Assembly (NCBI GenBank): GCA_964390725.1
Contig: CAYMIW010000020.1
Location: 1 to 48,708, forward strand
Source: JAABTH01 sp964390725
GTDB lineage: Bacteria; Bacillota; Dethiobacteria; DTU022
Direction: 5' to 3'
DNA length: 48,708 bases
This document shows positions 35,412 through 44,244 of the stretch, one piece after another. The notes under the pieces were generated by a model that made no database searches, was not told the DNA's origin, and saw nothing but the letters and a program-made list of their open reading frames with translations. Position 1 is the first letter of the stretch. Every line of letters starts with the position of its first letter. Made by a program: the position numbers and the translations under genes.

Positions 35412-35607
35412 ACTGAGTGTAATTAGCAGTAATGTTTTCTCCGATATTTAAACAATAGTTTGCGACATCTTTTATTTTACTGATATGATATTCCAGTGCT
35501 AAAAGCCTAAGAAAGCCCATTAAGGATGAATTTATAGGCATTTATCATGATCATCTCAAGACCTCTACAATAAATTACATATTAGTTTCTTGTTAATAAA
35601 AAATATG

Positions 35608-35636
35608 TTGTTTACAACATTCATTTGTGCTATACT
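35608..35636 (+). promoter_or_regulatory. Promoter of the dehydrogenase-ABC operon
   Basis: TTGTTT (35608-35613) and TATACT (35631-35636) are separated by 17 bases. Operator O4 begins 6 bases after the -10 box, over the expected transcription start, which fits simple repression. Confidence 0.55.
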
Positions 35637-35641
35637 GTGAT

Positions 35642-35655
35642 TGCAATCGATAACA
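35642..35655. promoter_or_regulatory. LacI-type operator O4
   Basis: TGCAATCGATAACA matches 12 of 14 positions of the palindrome and covers the predicted transcription start of the downstream operon. Confidence 0.65.
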
Positions 35656-35704
35656 ATCAGTTTATTCTTAATTAAGTTAACAATAACGCCTGGAGGGGTG
35701 ACCT

Positions 35705-36634
35705 ATCAAAATAGCAGTACTTGGAGCCGGAGCAATGGGATCACTGTTCGGCGGTTATCTGTCGCAGTATAATGATGTCTGGTTAGTTGATGTTAATGAA
35801 AATAAAATTTCTAGAATTAATCGTGAAGGAGTAATAATCCTTGAACCGGATGGTAAGCAAAATACTTACTATCCTAAAATAGTAAAAAGCGGTGTTGATC
35901 TGGGTGAGATGGATTTAATACTTGTATTTGTAAAATCAATGTTTTCCGCAAATGCTCTAACTGAGAATAAATCATTAATAGGTAAGAATACATTTGTAAT
36001 GTCCCTTCAAAATGGCATCGGACACGAAGACACACTTTTAGACTTTATCCCAATAGAGCGGATTATAATAGGTGCCACCCAGCATAATAGTTCCATCACT
36101 AAAGAAAGACAGATTCACCATGGTGGCGGCGGGAAAACAAATATTGGTCTACTGAACGGTAATAGTGAAAATCTGCGGTCTATAGCAGATTCTTTTTCTA
36201 AGTGCGGGATTGAAACATTTATATCTGACAATGTGAAAATGTTCATTTGGAATAAACTGTTCTTGAATGCTTCAGCCAGTGTGCTCACGGCTGTTTTACA
36301 GGTTAAGCTTGGTTTCATCCTTGATAATAAGTATGCCGGTAATTTGATGAAACAGCTTATCTTAGAGGCAGTAGAAGTTGCAAATGCTGATGGCATGTAT
36401 TTCGACTCAGATGATGTTTATAAAAATGTGAAAGAAGTCCTGGAGAATGTTCGAGAAGGCTATACTTCGATTTATGCAGATATAAAAAAGGGCATTTCCA
36501 CGGAAGTAGATACAATCAATGGCTCCATCGTTAAGAAAGCTAAACAACATGGCGTTTCAGTTCCGAGTCACAGGTTTATTGTGGAGGTAGTGCATGCCTT
36601 GGAAGGCAAGAAAAAGCAAGAAGCTATGTCGTAA
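35705..36634 (+). CDS. Ketopantoate-reductase-like (PanE/ApbA family) dehydrogenase
   Basis: An NAD(P)-dependent 2-keto acid reductase of about 309 aa. The N-terminal Rossmann motif KIAVLGAGAMGSLFGG is encoded from 35708, upstream of the first ATG (35735), so translation must start earlier. The only well-placed codon is ATC 35705, six bases after GGAGGGG (35692-35698), with an in-frame stop at 35699; it appears to be a rare AUC start or an ATG that mutated. Other family marks are VFVKSM, SLQNGIGHEDTLL, WNKLFLNASASVLTAVL and the C-terminal EVDTINGSIVKKAKQHGVSVP. Being in a catabolic operon, it more likely acts on another beta-branched or 2-keto acid than on ketopantoate. Confidence 0.85.
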   Translation: MKIAVLGAGAMGSLFGGYLSQYNDVWLVDVNENKISRINREGVIILEPDGKQNTYYPKIVKSGVDLGEMDLILVFVKSMFSANALTENKSLIGKNTFVMSLQNGIGHEDTLLDFIPIERIIIGATQHNSSITKERQIHHGGGGKTNIGLLNGNSENLRSIADSFSKCGIETFISDNVKMFIWNKLFLNASASVLTAVLQVKLGFILDNKYAGNLMKQLILEAVEVANADGMYFDSDDVYKNVKEVLENVREGYTSIYADIKKGISTEVDTINGSIVKKAKQHGVSVPSHRFIVEVVHALEGKKKQEAMS

Positions 36635-36655
36635 ATTAACATATGGAGGTAACTA

Positions 36656-37339
36656 ATGAGTGCTTACAATATGGGAAAGTTAAGAGTGGTTGAGTTAACA
36701 AAACTTATAGATCCAAATACAGAAACAAGACGGTGTAATTTGTCACGTTTTAATACCGGTGGGCCTATACCTGATTTTCATACGGATATTGATATTACAA
36801 GTCACCTTGGAACTCATGTGGAATGCCCATATCATCATGAAGATGGCTGGCCGGATGTTTCTGCATTACCTATCACAAAATTTTTTGGGCGCGCTGTTTA
36901 CGTCTGTTTTGATAATTTGGAACCTAATTCCTATATATCCCCAGTTGCTTTGGAGCAGAAATGTGCAGCTAAACTTCAAAAGGATGACATAGTAATCCTT
37001 GATTCTCCTTATAAATTAGAACCATTCACGGAAAAAACAAACTCGGCGGAAGATAGAAGGCTTTTGATAAATAAAGATACGGCTATCTGGCTTAGAGACA
37101 AAAAGGTGAAATGCGTAGGGTTTGGTGATGGCGTATCTATCGAGAACAGAAATGAGGATGTCTGTCCTTTTCATGATGTATTGCTGGCTGAAAACATTTT
37201 ATTCCTCGAGGTGTTGAAGAATTTGGAGTTACTGAGAACTGATATATTTTTCATGTCTTATTCACCTTTATTTATTAAGGGGCTTGATTCTTCTCCTATT
37301 AGAGCTTATGCCATTGAAGGACTGGTAGAATTTTCATAA
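36656..37339 (+). CDS. Cyclase-family (kynurenine formamidase-like) hydrolase
   Basis: A 227 aa member of the metal-dependent cyclase family, which includes kynurenine formamidase and isatin hydrolase. The metal motif near residues 56-67 is SHLGTHVECPYH, matching HxGTHxDxPxH with Glu in place of the usual Asp. Further marks are VVELTKLIDP at the start and KCVGFGDGVSIEN near residue 158. These enzymes open amide or lactam bonds. It lies 21 bases after the dehydrogenase and upstream of the ICL-like gene in the LacI-controlled operon. The ATG follows TGGAGGT. Confidence 0.85.
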   Translation: MSAYNMGKLRVVELTKLIDPNTETRRCNLSRFNTGGPIPDFHTDIDITSHLGTHVECPYHHEDGWPDVSALPITKFFGRAVYVCFDNLEPNSYISPVALEQKCAAKLQKDDIVILDSPYKLEPFTEKTNSAEDRRLLINKDTAIWLRDKKVKCVGFGDGVSIENRNEDVCPFHDVLLAENILFLEVLKNLELLRTDIFFMSYSPLFIKGLDSSPIRAYAIEGLVEFS

Positions 37340-37415
37340 CGTAATGTTCCGTTATCATTATTTTTAGGAAAGTGGTGTGTTTAATAATATGAAAAACAAC
37401 AGAAAGGAAGTGAGC

Positions 37416-38336
37416 ATGTTTAAAAGAAATAGAGTTACGTTAAAAGAGTTGGTATCTGAGAAGCAGGTTTTTGCTCCTTGTATCTGGGATTGCCGGACTG
37501 CACGGGTAGCTGAACTTGCGGGTTTTGAGGCTGCACTTCTATCAGGTGGACAGCTTGCAGAAAGTGTATGTGGAGTTCCAGATATCGGTCTTATTACAGC
37601 AGACGACCTGATACAATCTACAGAGCGTATTTGTGATTATTCACCTCTGCCGATTATTATCGATGCTGATGATGGTTTTGGTGAAACCCCGCTGGCTTCA
37701 TACCGTGTGACATATCGTCTCGCAAGGGCGGGTGCAATGGCTCTTACCCTTGATGATACGACAGGATACAGGGGATGGAACCGTTGGGGGAGTCAGATGG
37801 TTTCCGGTTATAATGACGGTGATATTAATCATCCCGTAATCCCAAAGAAAAACTGGTTACAAAAAATTAAGGCTTCGTTGGAAGCATGTGAGGAAACTGA
37901 CTGTCTGCTAATTGCTCGTACAGAGTGTAAGCTTAAACATGGTCTCGATGAAGCTATCGAACGTTGTATGAGGGCTCGCGAGTTGGGTGCTGAAATGACC
38001 CTCATAATCGGACTGAAAACACTCGAAGAAGCTGAGAAAGTAGCAAAATATGATATAGGTTGGAAGATGTGGCCTGACGTTATGTCTAAAGATGGAGAAC
38101 CTGATGTATGGTTACATGATCTTGAACCACTGGGATTTAACCTTGTGACTATGCATTATCTTGAAAAGGGTTCAATGTACGGCATGCTAAAATATAGCAA
38201 ACATGTAATTAAGGACCGTACAACAGTTTATCCCGATGATCATGACATGGAGTTAACACCCGAGGAAAGAAAAAAGTCTATGGATATGAATCTTGACTGG
38301 TGGCTCAATTTGGAAAAGAAGTTTGAGGACATATAA
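37416..38336 (+). CDS. Isocitrate lyase / PEP mutase superfamily protein
   Basis: A 306 aa TIM-barrel protein of the ICL/PEP-mutase group. Family elements are VFAPCIWDCRTARVAELAGFEAALLSG near the N-terminus, PIIIDADDGFGE near residue 83 (Mg-binding Asp pair), ALTLDDTTG near residue 110 and LLIARTECK near 165. The KKCGH loop that carries the catalytic Cys in isocitrate and methylisocitrate lyases is not present, so the reaction may be a C-C lyase or decarboxylase of another type. The start is ATG 37416 after AAAGGAAG; the longer frame from 37377 lacks a good ribosome site. Confidence 0.82.
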   Translation: MFKRNRVTLKELVSEKQVFAPCIWDCRTARVAELAGFEAALLSGGQLAESVCGVPDIGLITADDLIQSTERICDYSPLPIIIDADDGFGETPLASYRVTYRLARAGAMALTLDDTTGYRGWNRWGSQMVSGYNDGDINHPVIPKKNWLQKIKASLEACEETDCLLIARTECKLKHGLDEAIERCMRARELGAEMTLIIGLKTLEEAEKVAKYDIGWKMWPDVMSKDGEPDVWLHDLEPLGFNLVTMHYLEKGSMYGMLKYSKHVIKDRTTVYPDDHDMELTPEERKKSMDMNLDWWLNLEKKFEDI

Positions 38337-38449
38337 TTGGCAGTAACCAATCAATCCATAGAGATTCCAAGTGATGGTTTATACAATTCAAGAATCTATT
38401 TAAAATATTATCTTAAATAGATTAATAAAAATACTTGGGGGTAATGTTC

Positions 38450-40033
38450 GTGAAAAAAACACTGGTATTACTATGTTTAGTAGTCATGTTATTTGCATTT
38501 ATTACTGGATGTGGAAATGATGCTCCGGAAAGTATAGACACGTCAGAAGATGAGAATGGAGTTGTTGATGGACCTGTTGAAGGTGGTGTCATTATTGTTG
38601 GAGAAAAGGTTCATCCAACCACGCATTTATGGCATCAAGTTCGTGCTGTTTGGGAGATATCTTATTCCTCATTAACTCAGGAAACTCTTATGAGATATGA
38701 TGAAAATGGTATTCCAGAGCCTTTTCTGCTTGAGTCACTTGAACCAAACAGGGAAGAAAACGAATGGACCTTGGAGGTAAGAGAAGGAATTAAGTTTTCA
38801 GATGGAAGCGATTTAAATGCGGAAGTTGTTGCATGGAATATTAATATTTACAGGGAAAAGGGCATATTTGCTGAGTCTTTTTTTGCTCCAGTAAATTATG
38901 CTGAAGCGATTGACGATTACACCGTAGTTGTTCATATGAGTACTTGGGATAGTCTTTTCCCATACACACTTGCCCGTTCCTGCCTAATCGCGTCAAAAGA
39001 AGCATTTGATACCCATGGAGAAGAATACCTGGAAAGTAATCCTATTGGAACAGGACCCTTTGTTCTCGATGTAGAAGAACACGATGTAAGGCTGGTCTAT
39101 AGCAGCAACCCAGATTACTGGAGGGGAGTGCCAAAAGTTGACGGAGTTGAAGTTGTAATATATGAAAATGAATTGGTAATGCAAGCTGCAATGGAGTCAG
39201 GAGAGCTTCATGCAATGAATACAACAAATTACGACTTAGTTAACGATATGGCTAACAGCCAAACTGATTTTACAATTCACAGCTCTGCTGTGCCATCATC
39301 TGCATATACGCTTTGCTTTAACATGTCTGATCCTGATGATCCTTTTAGTAATTTACTTGTTCGTCAGGCAGCGTCATATGCTGTAGATAGGGATGCTATA
39401 GTTGATGCATTGATGTATGGTTATGGTAGTGTTTCTAACCAGTGGGGCACTGCAGATTCCGAGTTTTATAATCCTGAGGTAGATGGTCAGCCTTACGATC
39501 TAGAAAGGGCTCAAGAACTTATGATTGAAGCTGGATATGCTGACGGTTTCAGTACTACTCTGACATATCCAAGCCATGCAATAAGTGCAGACTATCCGCA
39601 AGCTATTGCTGAAATGTTAGGAGCAATCGGAATTGATGTAACGTTAAGGCCTGCTGAAGGTGCTGGTTTTGTTAACTTTATTGGTGGATGGGAAGAAGGT
39701 ATGCTGTTACACCCAATGGGTATGGAAAATGGTGCAGCTTCCCAACTTGCCTCTACATTTGTACAGGATTTAGATTTTGCATTGGGTGTCGAGAGTTTCA
39801 TTCATCCTGATGACCTGGATCAAATGATTAAAGATGCGAATAGTGCGCCTGAAGATGAAGTGGCTGGAATATTCAGGGAAGTCCAAAAGGTTGTTTTTGA
39901 CGATTACGTTTTTATGAAAACAATAGCTGTGGTTCATTCTGTCGGTATTGCAAGACCTGAGCTGCAAGATCATGACTATTGCAGAGTCCAAGACCGGATG
40001 CATTCCTTCCATGACGCATGGTTTAAAGAATAA
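38450..40033 (+). CDS. Family 5 extracellular solute-binding lipoprotein (second system)
   Basis: A 527 aa lipoprotein with a signal peptide ending at FITGC (Cys ~21). SBP_bac_5 marks are LEVREGIKFSDGSDLNAEVV, SNPIGTGPFVLDVEEHDVRL, LVRQAASYAVDRDAIVDALMYG and AIAEMLGAIGIDVTLRPAEG. The start is probably GTG 38450, seven bases after TGGGGGT; ATG 38444 lies too close to that site. A terminator hairpin after the gene would allow more binding protein than permease to be made. The ligand is unknown; the preceding enzymes suggest an amidated or keto-acid-derived compound. Confidence 0.92.
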   Translation: MKKTLVLLCLVVMLFAFITGCGNDAPESIDTSEDENGVVDGPVEGGVIIVGEKVHPTTHLWHQVRAVWEISYSSLTQETLMRYDENGIPEPFLLESLEPNREENEWTLEVREGIKFSDGSDLNAEVVAWNINIYREKGIFAESFFAPVNYAEAIDDYTVVVHMSTWDSLFPYTLARSCLIASKEAFDTHGEEYLESNPIGTGPFVLDVEEHDVRLVYSSNPDYWRGVPKVDGVEVVIYENELVMQAAMESGELHAMNTTNYDLVNDMANSQTDFTIHSSAVPSSAYTLCFNMSDPDDPFSNLLVRQAASYAVDRDAIVDALMYGYGSVSNQWGTADSEFYNPEVDGQPYDLERAQELMIEAGYADGFSTTLTYPSHAISADYPQAIAEMLGAIGIDVTLRPAEGAGFVNFIGGWEEGMLLHPMGMENGAASQLASTFVQDLDFALGVESFIHPDDLDQMIKDANSAPEDEVAGIFREVQKVVFDDYVFMKTIAVVHSVGIARPELQDHDYCRVQDRMHSFHDAWFKE

Positions 40034-40082
40034 CTATTACCGTTCTCTGTTTGCGGTAAGTGAGTAAAAATCGCATTATAAG

Positions 40083-40121
40083 GCCGGTGTTCCGCATTAC
40101 AATAAAAGGAACACCGGCTTT
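40083..40121 (+). terminator. Intra-operon attenuating terminator
   Basis: A perfect 11-bp stem, GCCGGTGTTCC (40083-40093) and GGAACACCGGC (40108-40118), is followed by a short T tract. It sits between the binding-protein and permease genes, a common way to make the binding protein in excess. Confidence 0.8.
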
Positions 40122-40175
40122 CTAAAAAATTATATATACTATTAAATATATAAATGTAAGGCGATTGGAGGATAA

Positions 40176-41138
40176 ATGGCTACTTACATCTTAAAGAGGC
40201 TACTTCTATCTATCCTGATAGTATTTATTGTATCTGTTTTTGCAAAATCTCTCATGCATCTTTTGCCTGGTGATCCAGCAAGAATGGCAATGGGCTATGA
40301 AGCAAAGGAAGAGGATGTTCAAAAGTTCCGTGAAAGCATGAATTTGGATAAGTCGATTCCAGAACAATACATTATTTGGGTAAGTGGCCTGGTCAGGGGA
40401 GAAATGGGAAAATCAGTTCTCTATAATAGACCAATCCAGGATATTTTCGCAGAAAGGCTGCCCAGGACCATCGCCATAGGCTTACCAGCGTTGCTTTTAT
40501 CTGCTCCATTAGCCATACTTTTCGGGATCATCTGTGCAATAAAAAGGGGTAAGTTTGCCGACCAGATAATCACATTTTTTATGACTCTTGGTTTAGGAAC
40601 GCCTGTTTTTTGGCTTGGTATATTCGGGATATATATATTTGCTATATGGTTGGGGATTTTACCGATCCAGGGTTTTACCAATCCTCTTGAAGATTTTGGT
40701 CAGTATATATATAAAGCTATTTTACCAGTAACTTGTTTATCTGTAACTATGGTTGCCGGTGTTGCGAGGCAGACACGTACAAATATGTTGGAAGCAATTA
40801 ATCAGGACTATGTTAGAACTGCGAGAGCATATGGTGTTTCTGAACGTAGCATTCAATTTAAATATGCATTAAAAAATGCCTTAATTCCTGTTATTACAAT
40901 TATCGGATTGCAGATGAGGGTGATAATAGGAGGCTCTTTACTCATTGAACAGGTCTTTAATATCCCAGGTATAGGGACTCTTTTAGTTGATACCATCAGG
41001 CATAGGGATTATTTTGTCATTCAAAACGCCGTTCTTTTTATATCGCTGTTTACAGTTATAGTTAACTTGGTTGTGGATATATTATATGGAGTTCTAGATC
41101 CCCGGATTAGACTGGCGCGTACAGAAGGGAGAATGTAG
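40176..41138 (+). CDS. Opp/Dpp-type ABC permease (DppB-like, second system)
   Basis: A 320 aa permease with about six helices. DppB signatures are KSLMHLLPGDPARMAMGYEA near the N-terminus, GEMGKSVLYNRPIQDIF near residue 75, and YVRTARAYGVSERSIQFKYALKNALIP near residues 212-238, followed by GGSLLIEQVFNIPGIG. ATG follows TGGAGG. Its partner permease starts 2 bases after its stop. It is not closely similar by eye to the DppB-like protein at 22283-23254, so the two systems are not recent duplicates. Confidence 0.93.
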   Translation: MATYILKRLLLSILIVFIVSVFAKSLMHLLPGDPARMAMGYEAKEEDVQKFRESMNLDKSIPEQYIIWVSGLVRGEMGKSVLYNRPIQDIFAERLPRTIAIGLPALLLSAPLAILFGIICAIKRGKFADQIITFFMTLGLGTPVFWLGIFGIYIFAIWLGILPIQGFTNPLEDFGQYIYKAILPVTCLSVTMVAGVARQTRTNMLEAINQDYVRTARAYGVSERSIQFKYALKNALIPVITIIGLQMRVIIGGSLLIEQVFNIPGIGTLLVDTIRHRDYFVIQNAVLFISLFTVIVNLVVDILYGVLDPRIRLARTEGRM

Positions 41139-41139
41139 C

Positions 41140-42048
41140 ATGGATACGGGAAATATTTTATCCCAGGAAAAGATTAAAGCAAAGGAAAGGGAGCACAAGT
41201 GGAATAATATCCGTGAAAAGGCAAGGGTATTCTTTGGCAGTGGATTAATTATAAAAATCTGTAGTTTAATAATTGTGTTATTTATTTTTGTTGCCATCTT
41301 CTGTCCTTTACTTACACAGCATTCACCTTTAACCCAGTCTCTATCTGATAGACTCCAGGGTCCTTCTGCAAAATATTTACTGGGCACTGACAGTGTCGGT
41401 CGTGATGTTTTAACCAGGCTTATGTATGGAGCCAGGATTTCTATTTTTACTGGCTTGTTATCAAGTTTTTGGGCAGCCTTCATTGGAGTTACGTTTGGTC
41501 TTATTGCAGGTTACTTCGGAGGGCATTTTGGGGGAATAATAATGCGGTTAACAGATGCACAACTATCTATACCGCCTTTAATCCTGGTAATGGTTTTAGT
41601 TCCTATTCTGGGTGGGACAATTCTTGGTATAAGTTTAGGTATAGGTATTTCTACTGTACCTAGTTATATACGTATGGTTTACGGGCAGGTGCTATCGTTG
41701 CGTGAAGAAGATTATATAACAGCAGCTTCGCTGGTTGGGCAGAACAATCTAAATATAATAGTAAAACATTTATTGCCTAACTGTTTTCCAACACTTATTG
41801 TTATGATAACTATGAGTGTCAGTGTCGCTGTCATGATAGAATCAGCACTGGCTTTTATCGGCGTAGGAATCACACCACCGACTCCAGCATGGGGTACTAT
41901 GATAGCAGAAGGTTATAATTACTTGTTTTCAGCACCGCATCTTGCTATTTTACCAGGATTGTGCTTGATAGCTCTCATAGTTTCATTAAGTATAGTTGGT
42001 GATGGCTTGCGTGATGCTCTTGACCCCAGACTTAGGGGGAAATTATAA
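41140..42048 (+). CDS. Opp/Dpp-type ABC permease (DppC-like, second system)
   Basis: A 302 aa permease. The DppC-type start KYLLGTDSVGRDVLTRLMYGARISIFTG leads into the transport domain, with the coupling loop YITAASLVGQNNLNIIVKHLLPNC near residues 190-213 and ALAFIGVGITPPTPAWGTMI following. The N-terminal 30 residues are charged and precede TM1. It should form the channel with the DppB-like protein encoded just upstream; the ATPase gene begins 2 bases after its stop. Confidence 0.93.
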   Translation: MDTGNILSQEKIKAKEREHKWNNIREKARVFFGSGLIIKICSLIIVLFIFVAIFCPLLTQHSPLTQSLSDRLQGPSAKYLLGTDSVGRDVLTRLMYGARISIFTGLLSSFWAAFIGVTFGLIAGYFGGHFGGIIMRLTDAQLSIPPLILVMVLVPILGGTILGISLGIGISTVPSYIRMVYGQVLSLREEDYITAASLVGQNNLNIIVKHLLPNCFPTLIVMITMSVSVAVMIESALAFIGVGITPPTPAWGTMIAEGYNYLFSAPHLAILPGLCLIALIVSLSIVGDGLRDALDPRLRGKL

Positions 42049-42049
42049 G

Positions 42050-43045
42050 ATGAATAAAAAAATACTTCAAGTTACTAACTTGAAGGTGTCATTTTTTACC
42101 AGTGCCGGAGAAGTGAAAGCTGTTAACGATGTGTCATATCATGTATGCGAAAATGAGTCTATAGCAATTGTTGGCGAAAGTGGATGTGGCAAGTCTGTAA
42201 CCCAGCTTTCCGTTTTACAGTTGGTTCAGAGTCCTCCTGGCAAAATTCTTGGAGGAGAGGTATTATTTAAAGGGAAAAATCTTCTTAGATATAAGCCTAA
42301 TTCAAAAGAAATTCGAAGATTTCGTGGTGCAGGTATCGCCATGATATTTCAGGAACCAATGACTTCATTAAACCCGGTATTTACTGTAGGTTATCAAATA
42401 AGTGAAATAATAAGCTTACACAAAAGGGTTAACAAAAAACAAGCATGGGATATGGGTGTTTCAGCATTAAAAAGTGTTGATATCTCGGATCCGGCTTCCA
42501 GAATGAATAATTACCCCTTCGAACTAAGTGGTGGTATGAGGCAAAGAGTTATGATTGCTATGGCTATAGCTTGTGATTCTGACATAATAGTTGCTGATGA
42601 ACCAACCACTGCACTTGATGTTACCACTCAGGCACAAGTAATTGATTTGATGATGTCTTTGGTAAACGAGCACAACAAATCATTAGTTTTCATAACACAT
42701 AATCTGGGGTTAGTTACCCGTTATACTGAGAGAATATATGTTATGTATGCGGGTAGGATTATTGAGTCCGGGACAACAGAAGATCTTATGACAAACCCAA
42801 TGCATCCTTATACTATTGGATTACTAAATTCAGTTCCTAAACTTGAAGGAAAAAGGACTGAAAGATTAATGCCAATAAATGGTCTCCCCCCGAGTCTTAT
42901 CGATCTTCCGCTTACCTGTTCCTTTTTGCCTAGATGTTCATGTGCTAGCGAAGGCTGTAAAACGTTACCGTTACCTGAGCTAAGGCAAGTTGGTGACAAT
43001 GGACATTTTACTGCATGCCATCTTGATGTAGTAGCAAAACTTTGA
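42050..43045 (+). CDS. Opp/Dpp-type ABC ATPase (DppD-like)
   Basis: A 331 aa ATPase with Walker A GESGCGKSVTQLS, Q-loop IFQEPMTSLNPVFTVG, signature LSGGMRQRV, Walker B IIVADEPTTALDVTTQAQ and switch His ITHN. The C-terminal oligopeptide tail carries the Cys cluster (CSFLPRCSCASEGC, then CH). The start is ATG 42050, directly after the upstream stop and preceded by AGGGGGA; the longer frame from 41996 overlaps the permease gene. Here DppD and DppF are separate genes, unlike the fused ATPase of the first system. Confidence 0.94.
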   Translation: MNKKILQVTNLKVSFFTSAGEVKAVNDVSYHVCENESIAIVGESGCGKSVTQLSVLQLVQSPPGKILGGEVLFKGKNLLRYKPNSKEIRRFRGAGIAMIFQEPMTSLNPVFTVGYQISEIISLHKRVNKKQAWDMGVSALKSVDISDPASRMNNYPFELSGGMRQRVMIAMAIACDSDIIVADEPTTALDVTTQAQVIDLMMSLVNEHNKSLVFITHNLGLVTRYTERIYVMYAGRIIESGTTEDLMTNPMHPYTIGLLNSVPKLEGKRTERLMPINGLPPSLIDLPLTCSFLPRCSCASEGCKTLPLPELRQVGDNGHFTACHLDVVAKL

Positions 43046-43177
43046 GGTGTATAAGAAAACAAGTATTCTGATGAAAATGTTAAGCAGCTATATCGATATG
43101 AATAAGCTATATGTGAACAGATTCAGGTTGGCAGATTTTTTGGCATAGAGTTCGCTTGCGAAAGGATGGTTGTAGAA

Positions 43178-44170
43178 ATGTCTAACATGAATAAGCAAAT
43201 TCCATTGTTAAAAGTAGAACACTTAAAAAAATATTTTCCCCTTGCAAAGGGTTTATTTAATAAAACTTATGCACAGGTAAAAGCTGTAGATGATATAAGC
43301 TTTAGTATTAATAGAAATGAGACTTTTGGTCTGGTTGGTGAAAGCGGTTGCGGTAAAACTACAGCAGGAAAGTGTGTTTTGCGTGTTTTTACACCAACAG
43401 ATGGGAAAATAGTTTATGAAGGCATAGACATTTCAAAAGTTCCTGTATCAACTATCAAACTGTATCGTCGTGATTTACAGCTTATATTTCAGGATCCGTG
43501 TAGTTCACTGGATCCTAGACAATCAGTTTATTCTATTTTAAAAGAAGCTATTGTATCGGATCATGAAAAACATACAACTCAGGAAATAAGGAAGAGAGTT
43601 GGGGAGTTGTTAAATCTTGTAGAACTAGATATCTATATGAGTTATCGATATCCTCATGAAATGAGCGGAGGTCAGAGGCAACGACTGGGAATTGCCAGAG
43701 CACTGGCATGCAATCCAAAATTGATTGTTTGCGATGAACCTGTTTCAGCTCTTGATGTTTCAATCCAAGCGCAAATAATAAATTTGTTCAAAGACTTACA
43801 GAATAAACTTGGCCTTACCTATCTTTTTATTGCTCATGATATCGCTGTAGTTCGTCATATAGCTGATCGTATAGGTGTTATGTATCTGGGTAAAGTTGTG
43901 GAGGTCATGGATGCCCATGAGATTTTTAGTAATCCTCTGCACCCTTATACAAAGGCATTATTATCGGCGGTGCCTTCAACAAACTATTATCTTGAAAAAA
44001 AAAGAAAACGAATCATATTAGAAGGAGAAGTTCCGAGCCCTATAAATGCACCCTCTGGTTGTTCATTTCATCCTAGATGTAAGCACAGAATGAACATTTG
44101 TGTTGAGACAATTCCACAACTTAAAGATGTTGGGAATGGACATAGTGTAGCGTGTAATTTATATACCTAA
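43178..44170 (+). CDS. Opp/Dpp-type ABC ATPase (DppF-like)
   Basis: A 330 aa ATPase. The DppF-type start LLKVEHLKKYFPLAKGLFNK is followed by Walker A GESGCGKTTAGKCVLR, LIFQDPCSSLDPRQSV, signature MSGGQRQRLG, Walker B LIVCDEPVSALDVSIQ and switch FIAHD. The C-terminal tail has CSFHPRCKHRMNICVE and VACN. I place the start at ATG 43178, 8 bases after AAAGGATGG; ATG 43166 overlaps that site. A 132-base gap separates it from the DppD-like gene without an obvious terminator. It is the last gene before the right tRNA-like copy. Confidence 0.93.
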   Translation: MSNMNKQIPLLKVEHLKKYFPLAKGLFNKTYAQVKAVDDISFSINRNETFGLVGESGCGKTTAGKCVLRVFTPTDGKIVYEGIDISKVPVSTIKLYRRDLQLIFQDPCSSLDPRQSVYSILKEAIVSDHEKHTTQEIRKRVGELLNLVELDIYMSYRYPHEMSGGQRQRLGIARALACNPKLIVCDEPVSALDVSIQAQIINLFKDLQNKLGLTYLFIAHDIAVVRHIADRIGVMYLGKVVEVMDAHEIFSNPLHPYTKALLSAVPSTNYYLEKKRKRIILEGEVPSPINAPSGCSFHPRCKHRMNICVETIPQLKDVGNGHSVACNLYT

Positions 44171-44244
44171 TTACTGGTATCTACGGTTTGATGCTTTCTG
44201 CTTAAATCCTCATAAAATATTTGAAATTGCTATAATTTATATAT

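Larger units (their letters stand above)
35330..35704. other. Regulatory intergenic region with three operators
   Basis: No gene is supported in these 375 bases. They hold operators at 35372-35385, 35398-35411 and 35642-35655, a promoter at 35608-35636, and the ribosome binding site of the next gene (GGAGGGG, 35692-35698). The 230-base spacing between the operator pair and the third would allow repression by DNA looping. Confidence 0.7.

Noticed and set aside
35705..36634. Genuine pantothenate-pathway PanE
   Set aside because: It is not next to panB/panC/panD and lies in a LacI-controlled catabolic/transport operon, so only family membership is claimed.
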